Positions 42,947-48,400 of a stretch of DNA of 48,400 nucleotides are shown here, piece by piece. Made by a program: the position numbers and the translations under genes. The first letter of the stretch is position 1. Each line of letters starts with the position of its first letter. The DNA comes from an uncultured Dysgonomonas sp. (GTDB lineage Bacteria; Bacteroidota; Bacteroidia; Bacteroidales; Dysgonomonadaceae), in the NCBI GenBank assembly GCA_900556485.1, contig USOX01000019.1:1-48400 (forward strand). The letters run 5' to 3'. Below the pieces are notes generated by a model, which ran no database searches, was not told the DNA's origin, and saw only the letters and a list, made by a program, of their open reading frames with translations.

Positions 42947-42988
42947 AAGTCTTACAGCATCCAGTTAAAAGGATGCTGTAAAAGACTT
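42947..42988 (+). other. Stable hairpin between susD and the GH3 gene
   Basis: AAGTCTTACAGCATCC (42947-42962) pairs with the 3' part of GGATGCTGTAAAAGACTT (42971-42988) with a two-base bulge, around AGTTAAAA. There is no T run after it, so it is more likely to protect or process the mRNA than to end it. Such a structure could leave susCD message more abundant than the enzyme genes behind it (inference). Confidence 0.6.
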
Positions 42989-43060
42989 AACAGACAAAAA
43001 GAGCAAAGGTTATCAGGTTTTAAGTAAATAAAGATTTTTGGTTAATAATAAGATTTGAAG

Positions 43061-45349
43061 ATGAAGAAATTATTAATTGCTTTTCTTGCTTGTTTGGCTA
43101 TTGCCAATACTCAGGCACAGAACAAAGACCCGAAGATGGATAAGTTCATCAACGATTTGATGAGCAAGATGACATTGGAGGAAAAAATAGGACAGCTTAA
43201 TCTGCCTAGTTCAGGTGATATAACCACCGGACAGGCAAAGAGCAGTAATATTGCTGAAAAGATAAAAAAGGGACAGGTCGGAGGACTTTTCAATATAAAA
43301 GGTGTTGAGAAAATTCGTGATGTGCAGCGTGTTGCTGTAGAAGAAAGCCGTTTGAAGATTCCGTTGATCTTTGGTATGGATGTTATTCATGGTTACGAAA
43401 CAGTATTTCCTATTCCATTAGGATTGGCTGCTACCTGGGATATGGCAGCAGTGGAACAGTCTGCCCGTATTGCCGCAGTTGAGGCTAGTGCAGATGGTAT
43501 CTGCTGGACATTCAGTCCTATGGTGGATATTTCGAGAGATCCTCGATGGGGACGTTTTTCGGAAGGAAATGGAGAAGACCCATTCTTAGGTGGAGAAATC
43601 GCAAAAGCGATGGTGCATGGTTATCAGGGAGTTGGAGACAAAGCATACTCAGATAAGACAAATATAATGGCCTGTGTAAAACATTATGCCCTTTATGGTG
43701 CAGGAGAAGCAGGTCGTGACTATAATACAGTTGATATGAGCCGTATACGTATGTTCAATGAATATATGTATCCATATCAGGCGGCAGTAGATGCAGGTGT
43801 GGGTAGCGTGATGGCTTCTTTCAATGAAATAGACGGAGTACCTGCTACAGCTAACAAATGGTTGATGACAGATGTATTGCGTGATCAATGGGGATTTAAC
43901 GGGTTTGTGGTAACAGACTATACTGGAATCTTGGAAATGGTAGACCATGGTATAGGCGATTTACAAACTGTGTCAGCAAGAGCTTTAGCTGCAGGTGTAG
44001 ATATGGATATGGTGAGCGAAGGCTTGTCTACGGTTGGTAAATCGTTACAAGAAGGTAAAGTAACCCAAGCACAAATAGATCAGGCTTGCCGCCGCATCTT
44101 AGAAGCAAAATATAAATTGGGATTATTTCAGGATCCTTATAAATATTGCGATGTAAATCGTGCTAAAAAGGAGATTTATACAAAAGAACATCGTGCGGTA
44201 GCGCGTAAAATCGCATCCGAAAGTTTTGTGTTGCTGAAAAATGCAAATAATACACTTCCTCTAAACAAAAAAGGAACAATTGCGGTAATAGGACCATTGG
44301 CTGATACCCGTTCTAATATGCCGGGAACATGGAGTGTTGCTGTAGACTTAACAAAACCGGCTACAGTGGTAGAAGGAATCAAGGAAGTGGCAGGACAAAA
44401 TGCAAAAGTAGTTTATGCAAAAGGTAGCCACTTGATTAGTGATGCTGCATATGAAGAAAGAGCTACCATGTTTGGTCGTACATTGAACAGAGACAAAGAA
44501 ACCCGTTCGAATGAAGAAATGCTCAGAGAGGCATTAGAAGTTGCTAAAAGTTCGGATGTAATTGTGGCGGCATTAGGAGAATCATCTGAAATGAGTGGAG
44601 AATCGAGTAGCCGTACAGAGTTAGATATTCCGGATGTACAAAAGACTTTACTAAAAGAATTGTTGAAGACAGGTAAACCCGTAGTGTTAGTATTGTTTAC
44701 AGGTCGTCCGTTGACTCTTACATGGGAGCAACAAAATGTTCCGGCAATACTGAATGTATGGTTTGGTGGTAGTGAGGCTGCACATGCCATTGGAGACGTA
44801 TTATTTGGTGATGTAAATCCTAGTGGAAAGCTTGTTGCTACATTCCCTCAGAATGTAGGACAAATCCCATTATTCTATAATCATAAGAATACAGGTCGTC
44901 CGCTTGGTGAGGGTAAATGGTTCGAAAAGTTTCGTACAAACTATCTGGATGTGACTAATGATCCACTTTATCCGTTCGGATATGGCCTTAGTTATACAAC
45001 ATTTAACTATAGCGATGTAAAATTGAGCTCTTCAACTCTTAATCAGAATGGACAATTGACTGCGAGTGTGACTGTGTCTAATACAGGTAAGCATGATGGT
45101 GCAGAAGTTGTTCAACTGTATATTCGTGATGTTGTGGGTAGTGTGACACGTCCTGTGAAAGAACTAAAAGGATTTGAAAAAGTATTTATTAAGGCCGGAG
45201 AATCGAAAACAGTTGAATTTAAGATTACTCCTGATTTATTGAAATTTTATAATTACGATCTTAAATATGTTTTCGAACCTGGAGAATTTAACGTAATGAT
45301 TGGTGGAAATAGCCGGGATGTAAAGTCCGCTTCATTTACATTGAATTGA
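43061..45349 (+). CDS. GH3 beta-glucosidase (BglX-like), secreted
   Basis: 762 residues from the ATG at 43061; a TTG six bases earlier is less likely. Signal peptide MKKLLIAFLACLAIANTQAQ. The (beta/alpha)8 domain (about 25-370) contains IPLIFGMDVIHGYETVFPIP, KHYALYGAGEAGRDYNTV and the nucleophile Asp286 in VVTDYTG; the alpha/beta sandwich (about 400-600) holds the probable acid/base region SSEMSGESSSR; a fibronectin-III-like domain closes it (about 655-760). It releases glucose from the non-reducing end of beta-glucosides. Related Bacteroides enzymes next to GH144 act on beta-1,2-glucooligosaccharides, which suits this locus, but BglX-type enzymes are broad. Confidence 0.92.
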   Translation: MKKLLIAFLACLAIANTQAQNKDPKMDKFINDLMSKMTLEEKIGQLNLPSSGDITTGQAKSSNIAEKIKKGQVGGLFNIKGVEKIRDVQRVAVEESRLKIPLIFGMDVIHGYETVFPIPLGLAATWDMAAVEQSARIAAVEASADGICWTFSPMVDISRDPRWGRFSEGNGEDPFLGGEIAKAMVHGYQGVGDKAYSDKTNIMACVKHYALYGAGEAGRDYNTVDMSRIRMFNEYMYPYQAAVDAGVGSVMASFNEIDGVPATANKWLMTDVLRDQWGFNGFVVTDYTGILEMVDHGIGDLQTVSARALAAGVDMDMVSEGLSTVGKSLQEGKVTQAQIDQACRRILEAKYKLGLFQDPYKYCDVNRAKKEIYTKEHRAVARKIASESFVLLKNANNTLPLNKKGTIAVIGPLADTRSNMPGTWSVAVDLTKPATVVEGIKEVAGQNAKVVYAKGSHLISDAAYEERATMFGRTLNRDKETRSNEEMLREALEVAKSSDVIVAALGESSEMSGESSSRTELDIPDVQKTLLKELLKTGKPVVLVLFTGRPLTLTWEQQNVPAILNVWFGGSEAAHAIGDVLFGDVNPSGKLVATFPQNVGQIPLFYNHKNTGRPLGEGKWFEKFRTNYLDVTNDPLYPFGYGLSYTTFNYSDVKLSSSTLNQNGQLTASVTVSNTGKHDGAEVVQLYIRDVVGSVTRPVKELKGFEKVFIKAGESKTVEFKITPDLLKFYNYDLKYVFEPGEFNVMIGGNSRDVKSASFTLN

Positions 45350-45460
45350 GTTAATGAGTTTATTAGATTTTAGTTTACTAGTCTACTAGTTAGAATTGAG
45401 TTTTAAATTTTATTAGTAGACCAGTATACTTTCAACTAGTACACTAAAAAATATTTGAAT
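45350..45460. repeat. ACTAGT-rich imperfect inverted repeat between PUL genes
   Basis: ACTAGT occurs at 45377-45382, 45385-45390 and 45435-45440. TTTACTAGTCTACTAGTT is matched in inverted orientation by ATTAGTAGACCAGTATA further on, so the RNA could fold into a long AT-rich hairpin. It fills the gap between the GH3 and GH144-like genes. Confidence 0.5.
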
Positions 45461-46828
45461 ATGAAAAAGATATTAATGTCTTTAACCATAATTGGTTCGT
45501 TGCTTTCTTTGGTGGGATGTAATGATTCTACGAAAACAAATCAAACAGAACCAAGCGATAAAGATACTATTGTAGAAATATCTGATGAAGCTCTTCTGGA
45601 TAGTGTACAGCGTCGTACATTTAATTATTTCTGGGATGGAGCGGAACCAATAAGTGGTATGGCTCGTGAACGTTATCATGTAGATGGCGATTATGGTAAT
45701 CACAATAAGAATACGGTAACTTCCGGAGGAAGCGGATTTGGTATCATGGCCATTGTTGCTGGTATTGATCGGGGATATGTAACCCGTGAACAAGGACTGG
45801 AACGATTAACCAGAATTGTCAATTTTCTGGAAAAAGCAGATGTCTTTCATGGGGTTTATCCTCATTGGTGGAATGGTGAAACAGGAAAAGTGGAAGGCTT
45901 TAGTGCAAAAGATAATGGTGGAGACCTAGTTGAAACTTCTTTTCTTATGCAGGGATTACTCACTGCCCATCAATATTATGTGAATGGCTCGGATGCAGAA
46001 AAGGCTTTAGCCGGACGTATTGATAAAATATGGAAAGCAGTAGACTGGAACTGGCACCGAAACTCTCAAAATGTATTGTATTGGCATTGGAGTCCTGATC
46101 ACTCATGGGAGATGAATTTTCCTATCCGTGGTTATAATGAATGTATGATTACTTATGTACTCGCAGCATGTTCTCCCACACATGGTGTTCCGGCTGAAGT
46201 GTATCATGAAGGTTGGGCTGATGGCGGAAAAATTATAGAACCTCATAAGGTAGAGGGCTATGAACTGAATATGCATTATCAGAGTGTTAGTGGGGTAGGT
46301 CCTTTATTCTGGGCACATTATTCATTCCTGGGGTTAAATCCTAAGGGGCTGAAAGATAAATATGCTGATTATTTCGAAGAGATGAAAAACTATACACTTA
46401 TCAATCGTGCTTATTGTGTTCGCAATCCGAAAGGATATAAAGGGTATGGTGAAAATTCGTGGGGGCTGACAGCCAGTTATTCGGTAAAAGGATATGCTGC
46501 TCATGAACCATCTGAAGGACATGATCATGGGGTAATATCTCCTACAGCTGCTTTATCTTCGATAATATATACACCAGAAGAATCGATGAAGGTGATGAGG
46601 TATTTGTATAATATGGGTGAAAAGGTTTGGGGACCTTATGGTTTTTATGATGCTTACAGCGAGACTGATAATTGGTATCCTAAGCGTTATCTGGCTATTG
46701 ATCAGGGGCCTATTGCAGTGATGATTGAAAATCATCGTTCAGAATTGTTATGGAAACTGTTTATGGGACACCCTGATGTTCAGAAAGGATTGAAGAAATT
46801 GGGGTTTGAGTCTCCTGAGTTGAAATAA
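45461..46828 (+). CDS. GH144-like endo-beta-1,2-glucanase candidate lipoprotein
   Basis: 455 residues from the ATG at 45461. Lipobox LLSLVGC (Cys20) marks a surface or periplasmic lipoprotein. The rest is an (alpha/alpha)6-type domain with RRTFNYFWDGAEPISGMARE, SGGSGFGIMAIVAGIDRGYV, VYPHWWNGETGKV, YNECMITYVLAACSPTHGVP and YGENSWGLTASYS. Automated tools call it 'glucoamylase family'; in Bacteroidota such proteins belong to GH144, whose known activity is endo-cleavage of beta-1,2-glucan. The neighbouring GH3 enzyme fits as the enzyme that finishes the oligosaccharides. Substrate assignment is inference from family and setting. Confidence 0.85.
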   Translation: MKKILMSLTIIGSLLSLVGCNDSTKTNQTEPSDKDTIVEISDEALLDSVQRRTFNYFWDGAEPISGMARERYHVDGDYGNHNKNTVTSGGSGFGIMAIVAGIDRGYVTREQGLERLTRIVNFLEKADVFHGVYPHWWNGETGKVEGFSAKDNGGDLVETSFLMQGLLTAHQYYVNGSDAEKALAGRIDKIWKAVDWNWHRNSQNVLYWHWSPDHSWEMNFPIRGYNECMITYVLAACSPTHGVPAEVYHEGWADGGKIIEPHKVEGYELNMHYQSVSGVGPLFWAHYSFLGLNPKGLKDKYADYFEEMKNYTLINRAYCVRNPKGYKGYGENSWGLTASYSVKGYAAHEPSEGHDHGVISPTAALSSIIYTPEESMKVMRYLYNMGEKVWGPYGFYDAYSETDNWYPKRYLAIDQGPIAVMIENHRSELLWKLFMGHPDVQKGLKKLGFESPELK

Positions 46829-46856
46829 AAACTCATAAAAATGTTCATTTAGAGTT

Positions 46857-46885
46857 AAAAGGTTATGGATGAGTCATAACCTTTT
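46857..46885 (+). terminator. Terminator after the GH144-like gene
   Basis: AAAAGGTTATG (46857-46867) pairs perfectly with CATAACCTTTT (46875-46885), loop GATGAGT. It would separate the GH43-like gene from the preceding PUL genes, at least partly. Confidence 0.72.
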
Positions 46886-46945
46886 AATTCAATTATCTAT
46901 ATTGGAGATTATTTATTTTGTACGAAGATTTATAGGGATCAAAAA

Positions 46946-46994
46946 GATACAATAATAAATATCAAAAAACTGTGTCGTTTGTGTCATTTTTGAA
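46946..46994 (+). repeat. Dispersed upstream element, diverged copy D
   Basis: GATACAATAATAAATATCAA, then AAAACTGTGTCGTTTGTGTC and ATTTTTGAA. It keeps the overall order and length of copies A-C with many substitutions and lies six bases before the ATG of the GH43-like gene. The relation is probable rather than certain. Confidence 0.45.
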
Positions 46995-47000
46995 AATATC

Positions 47001-48400
47001 ATGAAAGAACTAAAAAAGAAGACATTATTTTTAATACTTGTATTTATGCTGACTGTGCAGTTATCGGCACAGCAGAAAACATATTGCAATCCTATAAATA
47101 TTGATTATGGGTATGGTCCTATCCCTAATTTTGTGGAATGGGGCAAACATCGGACATCAGCCGATCCGGTAATCGTAAATTTCAAAGGAGATTATTACTT
47201 GTTTTCTACCAACCAGACAGGTTACTGGTGGAGTAGTGATATGCTTAACTGGAATTTTGTGTCGCGTCCGTTTCTGACTCAGGAAGCAATAGATACTACT
47301 CCTAATAAATGGGATGACCTTTGTGCTCCAGCAGCTTGGGTACAAGGTGATTCTCTATGTGTTTTTGGCTCCACATATTCACGCATATTTCCTATTTGGG
47401 TAAGCACAAACCCTAAAGCAAACGAGTGGTCAAAAGCTGTAGAACATTTCGACATAGGAGGTTGGGATCCAGCCTTCTTTGTTGATGACGATAGTAAACT
47501 TTATATGTATAATGGTAGTAGCAATGTATACCCGCTGTATGGAATTGAGTTAGATAGAACTACCTTTCAACCAATAGGTACGCGAAAAGAACTGCTACTA
47601 TTAGATGATAATAAAATAGGATGGCACCGTTTTGGTGAACATATGGATAATACTTTCCTTAAACCATTTATGGAGGGTGCCTGGATGACAAAACATAATG
47701 GTAAGTATTACCTGCAATGGGGTGGCCCTGGTACTGAGTTTAGCCATTATGGAGATGGAGTGGCTGTTAGTAACAGTCCATTGGGACATTTTGAGCATGT
47801 TTCGCTGCCTCTAAGTATGAAAGCAGGAGGTTTTATTCGCGGAGCCGGCCATGGTGCTACTTTTGAAGATAATTGGGGTAATTACTGGCATACATCGACA
47901 ATGGTAATTAATGTAAAAAACAATTTTGAACGCCGTATAGGTATTTGGCCTGCCGGGTTTGATAAAGATGATGTAATGTATTGTAATACTGCATTTGGAG
48001 ATTATCCTCATTATATACCTAATGGTAAATCTGATCATCTGGAGAGCCGTTTTACGGGATGGATGTTGTTGAATTATAATAAACCGGTACAGGTATCGTC
48101 TACTTTAGGTGCTTTTTATGCGAACAATATTGTGGATGAAAATATCAAGACTTATTGGAGTGCAAAAACTGCTGAGAAGGGCGAATGGCTTATTTCCGAT
48201 CTGGGAGAAATTTCTACAGTTCATGCTATACAGATAAATTATGCAGATCAGGATGTCGAATTTATGGGTAAGCAACAGGGTATTTATCAGCAATATATTG
48301 TTTCTTATTCGCTTGATGGAAAGAAATGGAATGTACTGATTGATAAGAGTAAAAACAGAAAAGATGTTCCACATGACTATGTAGAGCTAAATAAGCCTAT
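47001..48400 (+). CDS. GH43-like glycoside hydrolase with discoidin-like domain, 3' truncated
   Basis: 466 codons with no stop before the window edge, so the 3' end is missing. A signal peptide (KTLFLILVFMLTVQLSAQ) precedes a five-bladed propeller. Candidate catalytic acids are Asp55 in TSADPVIV, Asp156 in GGWDPAFF and Glu225 in MEGAWMTK, matching the GH43 order of base, modulator and acid. From about residue 375 a discoidin (F5/8 type C)-like domain begins (YANNIVDENIKTYWSAKT, GEWLISDLGE). The terminator at 46857-46885 and the upstream element suggest its own transcription. A GH43-type enzyme is not needed for a beta-1,2-glucan, so it may act on another linkage in the same polymer or belong to an adjacent locus. 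Confidence 0.85.
   Translation, partial: MKELKKKTLFLILVFMLTVQLSAQQKTYCNPINIDYGYGPIPNFVEWGKHRTSADPVIVNFKGDYYLFSTNQTGYWWSSDMLNWNFVSRPFLTQEAIDTTPNKWDDLCAPAAWVQGDSLCVFGSTYSRIFPIWVSTNPKANEWSKAVEHFDIGGWDPAFFVDDDSKLYMYNGSSNVYPLYGIELDRTTFQPIGTRKELLLLDDNKIGWHRFGEHMDNTFLKPFMEGAWMTKHNGKYYLQWGGPGTEFSHYGDGVAVSNSPLGHFEHVSLPLSMKAGGFIRGAGHGATFEDNWGNYWHTSTMVINVKNNFERRIGIWPAGFDKDDVMYCNTAFGDYPHYIPNGKSDHLESRFTGWMLLNYNKPVQVSSTLGAFYANNIVDENIKTYWSAKTAEKGEWLISDLGEISTVHAIQINYADQDVEFMGKQQGIYQQYIVSYSLDGKKWNVLIDKSKNRKDVPHDYVELNKP

Overview
The window looks like chromosomal DNA from an AT-rich Bacteroidota, most like Dysgonomonas or a close relative in the Bacteroidales. The signs are SusC/SusD outer-membrane pairs, a protein with a type IX secretion sorting domain, promoters of the TTTG / TAnnTTTG type, Bacteroidales-style lipoproteins, and an EF-G2-type translation factor. 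Genus-level assignment is inference. No transposase, phage gene, rRNA or CRISPR array was seen.

Layout. Bases 1-760: 3' part of a tRNA-Leu, a DUF493 gene and a tiny lipoprotein gene missed by length-limited gene calling. 889-3048 (minus): EF-G2-like factor with altered GTPase motifs. 3.7-5.3 kb: secreted GH43 enzyme. 5.4-8.9 kb: bifunctional proline-catabolic PutA. 9.0-13.9 kb (minus): a giant multidomain T9SS-secreted protein followed by an outer-membrane barrel. 14.4-20.4 kb: a five-gene ABC tripartite exporter (ATPase, two paralogous permeases, adaptor, TolC-like channel). 20.5-22.8 kb (minus): ECF sigma, membrane anti-sigma candidate, small secreted protein and barrel protein. 22.9-29.2 kb: His-rich protein plus a heavy-metal RND efflux set (CzcB/CzcA/CzcC-like). 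29.3-34.9 kb: phenylalanine/tyrosine biosynthesis. 35.1 kb to the right edge: a polysaccharide utilisation locus (PUL).

The strongest regulatory observation is upstream of pheA. A 24-codon leader ORF packed with Phe and Tyr codons is followed by a 10-bp hairpin with a T tract. The last leader codons carry an 8-nt segment complementary to the 5' arm of that hairpin, and a consensus Bacteroidota promoter lies just upstream. All the parts of classical translation-coupled attenuation are present. The cluster it heads holds prephenate dehydratase, an aminotransferase, a DUF6882 gene, a GNAT gene and DAHP synthase/chorismate mutase; prephenate dehydrogenase (tyrA) faces it convergently.

The PUL has a membrane-spanning propeller/Y_Y_Y/HTH regulator, SusC, SusD, a GH3 beta-glucosidase, a GH144-like (glucoamylase-family) enzyme and a GH43-like enzyme cut by the window edge. 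GH3 plus GH144 suggests beta-1,2-glucan or a related glucan as substrate (inference).

At least five families of short intergenic repeats are scattered through the window. One roughly 50-bp element with a palindromic core lies 15-80 bp upstream of three or four unrelated genes, and its core also occurs inside the anti-sigma coding sequence.
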